A stretch of DNA of 64,000 nt, taken from the NCBI GenBank assembly GCA_964402505.1, contig CAYOCP010000020.1, forward strand, positions 17,254 through 81,253, read 5' to 3'. The DNA is from SLRI01 sp964402505. GTDB taxonomy: Bacteria; Pseudomonadota; Alphaproteobacteria; Geminicoccales; Geminicoccaceae. This document shows positions 1 to 9,028 of the stretch, one piece after another (position 1 is the first letter of the stretch; each line of letters begins with the position of its first letter). A program made the position numbers and the translations under genes. The notes beneath the pieces are model-generated. The model had not been told where the DNA came from and ran no database searches. It worked only from the letters and a program-made list of their open reading frames with translations.

Positions 1-1
1 C

Positions 2-367
2 CGCCTCGACACCAGCGAGGGGCCCTTCGGGACCATGCTGGTCGCCATCTATGGCGGCTACTTCAACGGCGGCCTCGGCATCGTGCTTCTCGCCCTCTTC
101 TCGCTCTGGGGGATGCGCGACCTCAACGCGATGAACGGGTTGAAGAACGGCCTCTCCTTCATCCTTTCGGCCATTTCCGTCGTCACCTTCGCCGTGGCCG
201 GCATCGTCGTCTGGCCGCAGGCCATCGTCATGATGCTGGCCGCCACGATCGGCGGCTATGCCGGAGCCCCCGTCGCCCGCGCCCTGCCCCGCCCGGTCGT
301 GCGCGCCATCGTCATCGCCGTCGGCGGCATCATGAGCGCCGCCTTCTTCGTCCGGCTTCTCGCCTGA
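2..367 (+). CDS. TauE/SafE-family permease, C-terminal part
   Basis: Only the last 121 residues lie in the window; the gene begins to the left. The fragment is strongly hydrophobic with about four membrane segments. It opens with a YGGYFNGGLGI stretch, which is the conserved start of the second half of TauE/SafE (old DUF81) transporters, and it ends shortly after the last helix, as that family does. Members export sulfite, sulfoacetate or related small organic anions from the inner membrane. The substrate here cannot be told. A second putative anion exporter of another family (YeiH) lies 5.7 kb downstream, but nothing shows that the two are linked. Confidence 0.85.
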   Translation, partial: RLDTSEGPFGTMLVAIYGGYFNGGLGIVLLALFSLWGMRDLNAMNGLKNGLSFILSAISVVTFAVAGIVVWPQAIVMMLAATIGGYAGAPVARALPRPVVRAIVIAVGGIMSAAFFVRLLA

Positions 368-513
368 GCCGGATCGCGCGTGGAGCGAACGGCTGGCGGC
401 AGCGCATAAAGGGGTCAGGACCGATAAGCGCTCGCTTGCCCGCGAATCAGAATTGTGGAGAGTGGAGCCAGGGCGAGTCCGTCCGTGTTTCCGCATTCCG
501 GGAGGCGTCGACC

Positions 514-918
514 ATGCGACGTAGCCATGTCCTGGGCGGCCTTGTCGCCGGTCTCCTGGCGGTCCCCGCCTTCGCCGACGGTTGCGACGACGCCATGAGT
601 CAGTTCGACATGACCGCATGCCATGGCGATGCCTTCAAGGTGGCGGACAAGGCGCTGAACGCGACCTACCGCCGGATCGAGGGGCGTCTCCGCGATGATC
701 CGCAGACGAAGAAGCTGCTCGTTGCCGCCCAGCGCGCATGGATCGCCTTTCGAGATGCGCAGTGCGCCTTCTCGGCCTCGGACGCGGCGGGCGGCTCGAT
801 CCATCCGATGACGGTGTCGATCTGCCTGACCGATCTGACCACGGCGCGAACGAGGCAGCTCGCGACCTTCCTCCATTGCCGGGAGGGCGACGTCGGCTGC
901 CCGGTCCCAAGCGAGTAG
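514..918 (+). CDS. LprI-like (DUF1311) secreted protein
   Basis: 134 residues. The ATG at 514 was chosen because GGAGG lies at 501-505 and because it begins a clean Sec signal peptide (MRRSH, hydrophobic core, AFA-D cleavage site near residue 21). The mature part has the DUF1311/LprI pattern: Cys pairs, a DMTAC motif near the N-terminus, a conserved L..AQRAWI.FRDAQC block and a late C.T.LT...R. segment. LprI of Mycobacterium inhibits lysozyme; most proteobacterial members are uncharacterised periplasmic proteins, so the function is inferred only by family. The gene stands alone and is flanked by copies of a GGGTCAGGA-type repeat (411-420 and, inverted, 1031-1092). Confidence 0.75.
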   Translation: MRRSHVLGGLVAGLLAVPAFADGCDDAMSQFDMTACHGDAFKVADKALNATYRRIEGRLRDDPQTKKLLVAAQRAWIAFRDAQCAFSASDAAGGSIHPMTVSICLTDLTTARTRQLATFLHCREGDVGCPVPSE

Positions 919-1010
919 CTGCCCCCATACGGCCAAGGGGATCGGGTCGCATGAAGACCGGGAAGGGCAGGAAAGGGATGTCTAGAACGGCCGTGAAGCT
1001 GCGCGGCGGC

Positions 1011-1092
1011 GGGTGAGCCGCCATAATGAGTCCTGACCCTTTTTAGCTCTCGGGTGAGCCGGCATAATGAGTCCTGACCCTTTTTAGCTCTG
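1011..1092. repeat. Tandem 41-bp direct repeat
   Basis: Two consecutive 41-bp copies (1011-1051 and 1052-1092) differ at only two positions. Each starts GGGTGAGCC, carries ATAATGAGTCCTGACCC and ends TTTTTAGCTCT. A partial inverted match (ATAAAGGGGTCAGGA) sits at 406-420, so the LprI-like gene is bracketed by oppositely oriented copies of the GGTCAGGA core. This could be the remnant of a mobile element or a small dispersed repeat. No transposase is present. The rest of the 919-1245 interval shows no gene. Confidence 0.75.
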
Positions 1093-1266
1093 CGGCGGGG
1101 GCGCGACGTTGTGGACTTCGGCCGGGAGGAGTGGGAGGTGGCCCTTTCCCCAAAAGCCGGTCTATAAGCCGCGACGATCCGAGACCGGGAACGGGCCGGG
1201 GCCGCGGGCGGGCGTCGTGAGCTGGCGGCGGCGTTCAGGCCGAAGGTGGGACGGGGTGGCGCGGGC

Positions 1267-2008
1267 ATGGCGACGGCACTGCGGGCGACGGGGCTGACCA
1301 AGGAGTTCAAGGGCTTCGTTGCCGTCAAGGACGTCGATCTCGTGGTCGAGCGGGGCTCGATCCATGCGCTGATCGGGCCGAACGGCGCCGGCAAGACCAC
1401 CTGCTTCAACCTTCTGACCAAGTTCCTGCAGCCGACGCGCGGCAGCATCTTCTACGAGGGCCAGGACATCACCCGCCTCGCACCGGCGGCGATCGCCCGG
1501 CTCGGCATGGTGCGGTCCTTCCAGATCTCGGCGGTGTTCGCCGATCTGACCGTCCTGCAGAACGTGCGTGTGGCGCTGCAGCGCAAGCGGGGCGACAGCT
1601 TCGACTTCTGGCGCGGCGAGAAGGTGCTCGCCGCCTTCGACGACGCCGCTCGGGCCCTTCTGGACGAGGTCGGGCTGCTCGAGCTCGAGCATCATCGGGC
1701 GGCCGAGCTTCCCTACGGCCGCAAGCGCGCGCTCGAGATCGCCACCACGCTCGCTCTCGATCCGGCCATGCTGCTGCTCGACGAGCCCATGGCCGGCATG
1801 ACCCAGGCGGATATCGAGCGAATCTCGGCGCTGATCCGCAAGATCGCCAAAAACCGCACCATCCTGATGGTCGAGCACAACCTCTCGGTCGTGGCCGACC
1901 TCTCCGATCGGATCACCGTCCTGGCACGGGGCGAAATCCTGGCCGAGGGAGACTATGCGACGATCTCGAAGGCACCCGAGGTGATCGACGCCTATATCGG
2001 GACCGGTC

Positions 2009-2016
<8 letters not shown>
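1267..2016 (+). CDS. livG: Branched-chain amino acid-type ABC transporter ATPase LivG
   Basis: 249 residues from the ATG at 1267 (an upstream GTG at 1246 would add seven residues). It has Walker A GPNGAGKTT near residue 37, a Q-loop region, and Walker B LLLDEPMAGM followed by the switch His in VEHN. The long insertion before the signature is typical of LivG rather than LivF. The usual LSGGQ signature is replaced by LPYGRKR, as in many LivG proteins, which work as the non-identical partner in a LivG-LivF heterodimer. It energises uptake through LivH/LivM. Its stop overlaps the livF start by 8 nt. The five genes livG-F-K-H-M form one operon. Confidence 0.93.
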
Positions 2017-2755
<739 letters not shown>

Positions 2756-2800
2756 TCCTGCAACCGGCGCCGTTTCGCGCCACCACCTGGAGAACACCGG

Positions 2801-4006
2801 ATGTTGAGAACGCTTCTCTTCGGCACCGCCTTGATGACCACGCTCGGTGCCGTCCCCGCCCTCGCCCTCGCCCAGAACATCGACCTGAAGCTCGGCGTCC
2901 TCAACGACCGCTCCGGCGTCTACGCGGATCTCGCGGGCGAGGGCTCGGTCGTGGCGGCGCGCATGGCCGTCGAGGACTTCGGGGCCGCCGACAAGGGCAT
3001 CAATGTCGAGATCATCTCGGCGGATCACCAGAACAAGCCCGACATCGGCTCGAGCATTGCCCGCGAGTGGTACGAGCGGGACGGCGTCGACGCGATCCTG
3101 GACGTTCCGACCTCATCGGTGGCGCTGGCGGTGGCCGACATCACCGCGAAGATGGACAAGGTGTTCATCGATTCGGGCGCCGGGTCGACCGAGCTCACCG
3201 GTGCCCAGTGCAAGCCCACGACGATCCACTGGACCTACGACACCGCCGCCCTCGCCAACGGCACCGGCAAGGCGGTGACCGACGCGGGCGGCAAGAAGTG
3301 GTTCTTTCTCACCGCCGACTACGCCTTCGGCCATTCGCTCGAGGAGCAGACGGCCAAGGTGGTCGAGGCCAATGGCGGCGAGGTCGTCGGCACCGTCAAC
3401 GTGCCCTTCCCGGCCACCGACTTCTCGTCCTTCCTGCTCCAGGCGCAGGGCAGCGGTGCCGACGTGATCGGCCTCGCCAATGCCGGCGGCGACACCGTCA
3501 ATGCCATCAAGCAGGCCTCGGAGTTCGGCATCACCCAGGCGGGCCAGAAGCTGGCCGCACTTCTCATGTTCGTCACCGACGTGCACGCGCTCGGTGCCCA
3601 GACGGCGCAGGGGCTGTCGCTCACCGAGGCGTTCTACTGGGATCAGAACGACGACACCCGCGAGTGGTCCAAGCGCTTCGAGGAGCGTCATGGCAGCAAG
3701 CCGACCATGGTGCAGGCCGGCGTCTACTCGGGCACCATGCACTACCTGCGCGCGGTCGAGGCGGTGGGCGGCAAGGACAGCAAGGCGGTGATCGCCAAGA
3801 TGAAGGAGACGCCCTTCGACGATCCGCTCTTCGGCAAGGGCCATATCCGCGGCGACGGCAGGGCGATCCACGACATGTACCTCTTCGAGGTCAAGTCGCC
3901 CGACGAATCGACCGGCGAATGGGACCTCTACAAGCAAGTGGCGACCATCTCCGGCGACGACGCCTTCCTGCCGATGCTCGACCAATGCGACTTCACCAAG
4001 AAATAG
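2801..4006 (+). CDS. Periplasmic substrate-binding protein (Peripla_BP_6, LivK-like)
   Basis: 401 residues with a Sec signal peptide (about 1-24, cut after ALA) and an RBS (GGAG) before the ATG at 2801. The mature protein starts with IDLKLGVLNDRSGVYADLAG, the ligand-contact loop of type I periplasmic binding proteins, and keeps the two-lobe pattern (ADITAKMDKVFIDSGAGS, later ADVIGLANAGGDT). It delivers solute to LivHM. Relatives bind amino acids, amides, urea or aromatic acids. Nothing adjacent is a catabolic enzyme that would reveal the ligand, so 'branched-chain amino acid' should be read as a family name only. Confidence 0.9.
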   Translation: MLRTLLFGTALMTTLGAVPALALAQNIDLKLGVLNDRSGVYADLAGEGSVVAARMAVEDFGAADKGINVEIISADHQNKPDIGSSIAREWYERDGVDAILDVPTSSVALAVADITAKMDKVFIDSGAGSTELTGAQCKPTTIHWTYDTAALANGTGKAVTDAGGKKWFFLTADYAFGHSLEEQTAKVVEANGGEVVGTVNVPFPATDFSSFLLQAQGSGADVIGLANAGGDTVNAIKQASEFGITQAGQKLAALLMFVTDVHALGAQTAQGLSLTEAFYWDQNDDTREWSKRFEERHGSKPTMVQAGVYSGTMHYLRAVEAVGGKDSKAVIAKMKETPFDDPLFGKGHIRGDGRAIHDMYLFEVKSPDESTGEWDLYKQVATISGDDAFLPMLDQCDFTKK

Positions 4007-4015
4007 GCTGAGAGC

Positions 4016-4051
4016 GCCCGCCGCGTCGGCATCCGCGCCGGCACGGCGGGC
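4016..4051 (+). other. Stem-loop between binding-protein gene and livH
   Basis: GCCCGCCG at 4016-4023 pairs perfectly with CGGCGGGC at 4044-4051 around a 20-nt loop that can pair further (GTCGGC with GCCGGC). No U-tract follows, so it is not a classical terminator. Intercistronic hairpins after binding-protein genes often protect the upstream mRNA and raise the amount of binding protein over permease; that role is inferred here. Confidence 0.55.
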
Positions 4052-4078
4052 CGCCTTGAGGGAGACGAACGGAGCACC

Positions 4079-4966
4079 ATGCTCGCGTCACTCGGTATAT
4101 CGCCGCAGGTGCTCCTGGGTCAGCTCCTGCTCGGCCTGATCAACGGCTCCTTCTACGCCGTGCTGTCGCTCGGCCTCGCCGTGATCTTCGGTCTGCTCAA
4201 CATCATCAATTTCGCGCATGGCGCCCAGTACATGATGGGCGCCTTCGTCGCCTGGATGCTGCTCACCTATATCGGCATCGGCTATTGGCCGGCGCTGGTC
4301 CTGGCACCTCTGGTCATGGCGCTCGTCGGGATCGTGCTCGAGCGGACGATGATCCGGCGGCTCTACCATCTCGACCATCTCTACGGCCTCCTTCTGACCT
4401 TCGGCATAGCGCTCATCATCCAGGGCCTGTTCCGCAATTATTACGGCATCTCCGGCCTGCCCTACCGCATCCCGGAATCACTTTCGGGCGGCTACAACCT
4501 GGGCTTCATGTTCCTGCCGACCTATCGCGGCTGGGTCGTCGTCGCCTCGGTGATCGCCTGCGCCGGCACCTGGTTCATGATCGAGAGGACGCGGCTCGGC
4601 GCGTACTTGCGGGCCGCCACCGAGAACCCGACCCTGGTCGGCGCGTTCGGCATCAACGTGCCCCGGATGATCACCCTCACTTATGGCTTCGGCGTCGGGC
4701 TCGCCGGCTTCGCCGGGGTGCTGGCGGCACCGATCTACTCGGTCAATCCCAACATGGGTGCCGATCTCATCATCACCGTCTTCGCCGTCGTGGTGATCGG
4801 CGGCATGGGCTCGATCCTGGGCGCCATCGTCACCGGCTACGGTCTCGGCGTGATCGAGGGATTGACCCGCGTCTTCTATCCGGAAGGCTCGGCCGTCGTG
4901 ATCTTCGTCATCATGGCCATCGTGCTCCTGGTGCGCCCGGGCGGCCTTTTCGGGAGGGCGCCATGA
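4079..4966 (+). CDS. livH: ABC transporter permease LivH
   Basis: 295 residues, about eight membrane helices. The N-terminal LLLGLINGSFYAVLSLGLAVIFGLLNIINFAHG block is the hallmark of LivH, and the cytoplasmic loop GAYLRAATENPTLVGAFGIN carries the EAA-like ATPase contact. It ends LLVRPGGLFGRAP, as the family usually does. A clean AGGGAGACGAA-type ribosome site lies just before the ATG at 4079. The stop overlaps the livM start as ATGA at 4963-4966. Confidence 0.93.
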   Translation: MLASLGISPQVLLGQLLLGLINGSFYAVLSLGLAVIFGLLNIINFAHGAQYMMGAFVAWMLLTYIGIGYWPALVLAPLVMALVGIVLERTMIRRLYHLDHLYGLLLTFGIALIIQGLFRNYYGISGLPYRIPESLSGGYNLGFMFLPTYRGWVVVASVIACAGTWFMIERTRLGAYLRAATENPTLVGAFGINVPRMITLTYGFGVGLAGFAGVLAAPIYSVNPNMGADLIITVFAVVVIGGMGSILGAIVTGYGLGVIEGLTRVFYPEGSAVVIFVIMAIVLLVRPGGLFGRAP

Positions 4967-5940
4967 TCGCCATGGCCGACGGCAAGGCCGCGGCACCGAA
5001 GGCCCCGCCCGTGGGCATGCCGCTCCTGCACAAGGCGATCTTCCTGGTCCTGCTCCTGGGGCTTCTGGTCCTGCCCTATTTCGTCTATCCGGTCTTCGCG
5101 ATGAACGTGATGTGCTTCGCGCTCTTCGCCGCCGCCTTCAACCTGCTGCTCGGCTTCGGCGGGCTTCTTTCCTTCGGCCACGCCGCCTTCTTCGGCAGTG
5201 CGAGCTACATCGCCGCCCACGCCGCCAAGGTGTGGGGCCTGACGCCGGAGCTCGCCGTCCTGAGCGGCACGGCGGCCGCCGCCGTGCTCGGCCTCGGCAT
5301 CGGCGTGCTCGCGATCCGCCGGCAGGGCATCTACTTCGCCATGGTGACCCTGGCCTTCGCGCAGATGGTCTATTTCATCGCGCTCCAGGCGGCGTTCACC
5401 GGCGGCGAGGACGGCATCCAGTCGGTGCCGAGAGGCGATCTCTTCGGCCTGATCCCGCTTCGCGACAACATCCCCCTCTACTGGTTCGTGCTGGTCGTGA
5501 CGCTCGGCGGGATCCTCCTGATCCATCGCATCGTCCACTCGCCTTTCGGCCAGGTGCTGAAGGCGATCCGCGAGAACGAGCCCCGGGCGATCTCGCTCGG
5601 CTACGACGTCGACCGTTACAAGCTCCTCGTCTTCACCCTCTCGGCCACGCTCTCCGGCCTCGCCGGCGCCACCAAGAGCCAGGTCTTCCAGCTCGCCTCG
5701 CTCACCGACGTGCACTGGATGATGTCCGGCGAGGTGGTGCTGATGACGCTGATCGGCGGCATGGGCACGCTCTTCGGCCCCCTGGTCGGCGCCGCCCTGA
5801 TCGTCACCATGCAGAACTACCTCGCCACCTTCGGCGCCTGGGTCACGGTCATCCAGGGCGTGATCTTCGTCCTCGGCGTCCTGCTCTTCCGCGAGGGCAT
5901 CGTCGGCGTCATCGCCCGCTGGCTGAAGCGGCCGCTTTGA
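4963..5940 (+). CDS. livM: ABC transporter permease LivM
   Basis: 325 residues from the ATG at 4963, which overlaps the livH stop (ATGA) and has GGGAGGGC upstream. After a 25-residue cytoplasmic tail come about nine membrane helices. LLLGFGGLLSFGHAAFFG and the loop GQVLKAIRENEPRAISLGYDV are LivM signatures; the latter is the contact with the ATPases. It pairs with LivH to form the inner-membrane pore. The same frame stays open far upstream inside livH, but nothing there resembles a LivM N-terminus. Confidence 0.93.
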   Translation: MIAMADGKAAAPKAPPVGMPLLHKAIFLVLLLGLLVLPYFVYPVFAMNVMCFALFAAAFNLLLGFGGLLSFGHAAFFGSASYIAAHAAKVWGLTPELAVLSGTAAAAVLGLGIGVLAIRRQGIYFAMVTLAFAQMVYFIALQAAFTGGEDGIQSVPRGDLFGLIPLRDNIPLYWFVLVVTLGGILLIHRIVHSPFGQVLKAIRENEPRAISLGYDVDRYKLLVFTLSATLSGLAGATKSQVFQLASLTDVHWMMSGEVVLMTLIGGMGTLFGPLVGAALIVTMQNYLATFGAWVTVIQGVIFVLGVLLFREGIVGVIARWLKRPL

Positions 5941-5952
5941 GAACCAGCAGGT

Positions 5953-5993
5953 ATCGTTCGATTCGGACGATTGATCGGAACGAAACAATCAAT
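5953..5993 (+). promoter_or_regulatory. AT-rich inverted repeats upstream of yeiH, probable LysR-type operator
   Basis: Two nested dyads sit in an unusually AT-rich stretch: ATCGT-N9-ACGAT (5953-5971) and ATTGAT-N12-ATCAAT (5970-5993). Their size and T-N11-A-like geometry suit a LysR-type regulator, and the only such regulator nearby (7102-7995) is the second gene of the transcription unit that starts here. Autoregulation by that protein is inferred. Confidence 0.5.
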
Positions 5994-6052
5994 TGGATCG
6001 ATCCGATGGCAGCGCCTATCTGCACCCTTGAAAGATCTTCGAGGAATTGCAG

Positions 6053-7105
6053 ATGGCACACGTTCAAGCTCGGCCTCTCCTGGATTGCGGCAGCGCCCGG
6101 ACATGGCTCGAATCCGCTCCGGGCCGCGTCCTGCCCGGCCTCGGCCTCGCCACCCTGATCGCGACGCTGGCGTTCGCGCTGCGCGAGATTCCGGGTGTCG
6201 GCCTGGTCAGCCCGCTCATCCTCGCCATCCTGATCGGCATGGCGTTCCACAACCTCGTCGGCACGCCCGCCATGGCGAAGCCCGGCGTCTCCTTCAGCCT
6301 GAAGCGGGTGCTGCGGGCCGGCATCGTGCTTCTGGGCCTGCAGCTCGCGGCCCAGCAGGTGATCGCGGTGGGCGGCCTCGGCGTGGCGCTGATCATCGCG
6401 GCCCTTCTCGCCACCTTCGCCTTCACCACCTGGCTCGGGCGCGTGCTGCATGTCGATGCGAAGCTCACGCAGCTGATCGCGGTCGGAAGCTCGATCTGCG
6501 GTGCCTCGGCCGTGATCGCCACCAACACCGTGACCCGGGCGCGCGACGAGGACGTCGCCTACGCGGTCGCCTGCGTCACCATCTTCGGCTCGCTCTCGAT
6601 GATGGCGATGCCGCTGGTCGGCGGGCTCCTGGACATGGGGCCGCACGCCTTCGGCCTCTGGACCGGGGCCTCGATCCACGAGGTGGCGCAGGTCGTCGCC
6701 GCCGCCTATGCGCGCGGGCAGGAGGCCGGGGAGTTCGGCACCATCGCCAAGCTGACCCGGGTGATGATGCTCGCACCCATGGTGCTGATGCTGGGCGTCG
6801 CCGCCGCCCGCCGGCTGCGCCGCCAGGGCGGGGAGGCCGGCCATGCGGCACCCCCGGTCCCGTGGTTCGTCCTCGGCTTCGTCGCCATGGTCGGCATCGC
6901 CAGCACCGGCCTCGTGCCCGAGGCGGTCACCCCGGTCACCACCGGCACCACGCAGTTCCTCCTGGCGATAGCGCTCGCCGCGATGGGGCTGGAGACGGAC
7001 ATGCGCAAGCTCGTCGCCGAGGGCATCCGCCCGGCCCTGCTCGGTGCCGGCTCCTGGGTCTTCATCTCGCTCTTCAGCCTCGGCCTGGTCCTTCTTCTGG
7101 CATGA
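6053..7105 (+). CDS. yeiH: YeiH/UPF0324-family putative sulfate exporter
   Basis: 350 residues from the ATG at 6053, which has GAGGA at 6041-6045 (a TTG at 6047 is the alternative). About ten hydrophobic segments carry the family landmarks PLILAILIGMAFHNLVG, VGSSICGASAVIATN and GASIHEVAQVVAAAY. The family (PF03601) is predicted to be an inner-membrane anion exporter; E. coli yeiH is controlled by the LysR protein YeiE. Here the regulator gene follows and overlaps the yeiH stop (ATGA at 7102-7105) instead of being divergent, so the pair is co-transcribed. Confidence 0.88.
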   Translation: MAHVQARPLLDCGSARTWLESAPGRVLPGLGLATLIATLAFALREIPGVGLVSPLILAILIGMAFHNLVGTPAMAKPGVSFSLKRVLRAGIVLLGLQLAAQQVIAVGGLGVALIIAALLATFAFTTWLGRVLHVDAKLTQLIAVGSSICGASAVIATNTVTRARDEDVAYAVACVTIFGSLSMMAMPLVGGLLDMGPHAFGLWTGASIHEVAQVVAAAYARGQEAGEFGTIAKLTRVMMLAPMVLMLGVAAARRLRRQGGEAGHAAPPVPWFVLGFVAMVGIASTGLVPEAVTPVTTGTTQFLLAIALAAMGLETDMRKLVAEGIRPALLGAGSWVFISLFSLGLVLLLA

Positions 7106-7995
7106 CGCTGGATCAGCTCCGCGTCTTCGTCGCCGTCGCCGAGCGTGAGCACGTCACGCAGGCGGCGGCGCATCTCAATCTGACGCAGAGTGCCGTCAGC
7201 GCCGCCATCGCGGCGCTCGAGGAGCGTCACGCCGTCCGCCTGTTCGACCGGGTCGGGCGGCGCATCGTCTTGACCGATGCCGGGCGGCTCTTTCTGGACG
7301 AGGCTCGGGCCGTGCTGGCACGGGCCGAGCAGGCCGAGCGGCTCCTTGGCGACCTGGCCGGCCTGAAGCGCGGCACGCTCCGCCTCGCCGCGAGCCAGAC
7401 GGTGGCGAGCTACTGGCTGCCGCCGCTCATGCAGGCCTTTCGCGCCGCTTATCCGGGCTTCGTCTTGGAGCTCGCCACCGGCAACACGAGCGAGGTGGCG
7501 CGGATGGTGCACGAGGCCACCGTCGATCTCGGCTTCGTCGAGGGCGGAATCGACGATCCGGCCCTTGCCGTGGAGAGCCTTTCCGGCGACCGCCTCGCGC
7601 TGGTGGTGGCGCCGAGCCACGCCTGGGCGAGCCGCCCGCCGGCCGGCCCGGCGGACCTGAAGGCGAGCCCCTGGGTGCTGCGCGAGCCCGGATCGGGCAC
7701 CCGCGCCGTCGCGGCGGCAGCGCTCGCCCGCCACGGCCTCGCCCTCGCCGATATCGAGATCGGACTGGAATTGCCGTCCAACGAGGCGGTGCGCCTCGCG
7801 GTCGAGGCCGGAGCCGGCGCCACCATCCTCTCGACGCTGGTGGTGGCGCTGGCGCTCGAGGCCGGCCGTCTGGCCCGCGTGCCCTTCGACCTGCCACCGC
7901 GCCGCTTCCACGTGCTGCGCCACAAGGAACGCCACCCGTCCCTGGCCGAGCGCACCTTCCTCGACCTCGCCCGGGCAGGGCCACCGGTCGTCTGA
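7102..7995 (+). CDS. LysR-family regulator, CysL/YeiE-like
   Basis: 297 residues. The N-terminal winged helix-turn-helix (about 1-60) reads MTLDQLRVFVAVAE with AAAHLNLTQSAVSAAIAALEE as the recognition region. A linker helix and the two-lobe co-inducer domain follow (GTLRLAASQTVASYWLPP to the end). The TVASYWLPP entry to the effector domain is typical of the CysL/YeiE/CbbR branch that senses anions or small metabolites. Overlap with yeiH implies that it controls the exporter, probably through the AT-rich dyads at 5953-5993. Confidence 0.88.
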   Translation: MTLDQLRVFVAVAEREHVTQAAAHLNLTQSAVSAAIAALEERHAVRLFDRVGRRIVLTDAGRLFLDEARAVLARAEQAERLLGDLAGLKRGTLRLAASQTVASYWLPPLMQAFRAAYPGFVLELATGNTSEVARMVHEATVDLGFVEGGIDDPALAVESLSGDRLALVVAPSHAWASRPPAGPADLKASPWVLREPGSGTRAVAAAALARHGLALADIEIGLELPSNEAVRLAVEAGAGATILSTLVVALALEAGRLARVPFDLPPRRFHVLRHKERHPSLAERTFLDLARAGPPVV

Positions 7996-8163
7996 CGGCG
8001 CAGAGTGCGTGATTCGTGGCTCGACGGCCGTCGGGTGCCGGCCGGGGAGCTCGACGGGACCCGCTTCGTCTCGCGGACGACGGGTCTTCGCGCGATCCGC
8101 TCGAAACCTCGTTGCCAGCGGACAGCAAACGCCGATAAATGGGAGGGCCGCATAGCTGATACA

Positions 8164-8176
8164 ATCAAGGATTGAT
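8164..8176 (+). promoter_or_regulatory. ATCAA-GGA-TTGAT dyad abutting a start codon
   Basis: A perfect 5-bp inverted repeat with a 3-bp spacer ends one base before the ATG at 8177. There is no Shine-Dalgarno sequence in front of this ATG, so the dyad may cover the promoter or the leader of the restriction-endonuclease candidate. It is short enough to be chance. Confidence 0.3.
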
Positions 8177-9028
8177 ATGCGCGGACCAGCGATTCTCGAA
8201 CGGACCATGTCGGTCCCGACGCCTAAAGGGGCGAATGGCAAAGCTCGCCCGTGGCAGTACCATCCTCGCAGCGACCACCACTCGAAGGTCGCGTGCTGGG
8301 GGGTGATCCTCGATCTGCTGCAGGATTGCCCGCTGCTGCGCGAGCACCTGAGCGATGGCAAGGTCGGCTTCGGCATCAACCACGAATTGGTCGACTTTCG
8401 CAACAATCGGAAAAAGGCGTTGGATCTGGTCGTCTGCTCGCCCGGAAGCGGGCGGGTGAAGCGCCCTGCGGACTTGCGGTCGCTGGCCAAATCGTGGCAT
8501 ATCGTGCTGAGCGACGACGATCGAGAGCGTCTTCGAGCGCTTCCCGATCTGCCCGTCGTGGCGGTCGGCAACGTGCTCGTCGCCCTCGAGGTCAAGGCGT
8601 GCATGACCGAGTTCGCGAAGGCCGGGCCACGTCTGCACGACGAGTTGAACTCGAGCCATCTGATCGTTCACGCGGCCAGCAACGAGGCGATCGCCGTCGG
8701 CCTCGTCATCCTGAACCTCGCCCGGCGCTTCAAGAGCCCGAGCCGCAATCCGGGGGCCGACGACGCCACGGTGTGGAATTCCCACAAGCAGCCTCGCGAC
8801 GCTGGATTGGTGATCCGCAAGCTCGTCGATCTGCCGCGCCGACCGAATACGAGCGAGGTGGGGTACGACGCGTTCGGCGTCATCGGGATCGATTGCGAGA
8901 ACGACGGTGCGGCACCCGTGCGGCTGGTCGCGGAGCAGCCCTCACCGCAGCCGGGTGATCTCCTGCACTACGACACGATGATCCACCGGATTTCCGGCCT
9001 CTATGCCAGCCGATTCGCCAATCGATAG
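8177..9028 (+). CDS. Probable type II restriction endonuclease (PD-(D/E)XK)
   Basis: 283 residues (282 nt of shorter alternative start is possible: ATG at 8207). I do not recognise a named family. A nuclease-like signature is visible: LDLVV with Asp83, then, after about 50 residues, LEVKA with Glu138 and Lys140, giving the D...ExK pattern of PD-(D/E)XK enzymes on a predicted strand-strand core. Conserved-looking His residues (HH.SK at 34-37) precede it. Its 3' end overlaps the convergent vsr gene by 87 bp, and the methyltransferase gene lies beyond vsr, so it is most simply the cutting partner of that methylase. Its composition looks somewhat less GC-rich than its neighbours, which suits acquisition by transfer. 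Confidence 0.6.
   Translation: MRGPAILERTMSVPTPKGANGKARPWQYHPRSDHHSKVACWGVILDLLQDCPLLREHLSDGKVGFGINHELVDFRNNRKKALDLVVCSPGSGRVKRPADLRSLAKSWHIVLSDDDRERLRALPDLPVVAVGNVLVALEVKACMTEFAKAGPRLHDELNSSHLIVHAASNEAIAVGLVILNLARRFKSPSRNPGADDATVWNSHKQPRDAGLVIRKLVDLPRRPNTSEVGYDAFGVIGIDCENDGAAPVRLVAEQPSPQPGDLLHYDTMIHRISGLYASRFANR

Noticed and set aside
1011..1092. The repeats as tandem intrinsic terminators, because each ends in TTTTT
   Set aside because: The only stem before the T-run is GGGT/ACCC with a long loop, too weak to terminate.
5971..7995. A 674-codon plus-strand frame joining yeiH and the LysR gene
   Set aside because: Only its last 298 codons are the LysR regulator. The first part is out of frame with yeiH and meaningless; the ATGA overlap at 7102 explains the junction.
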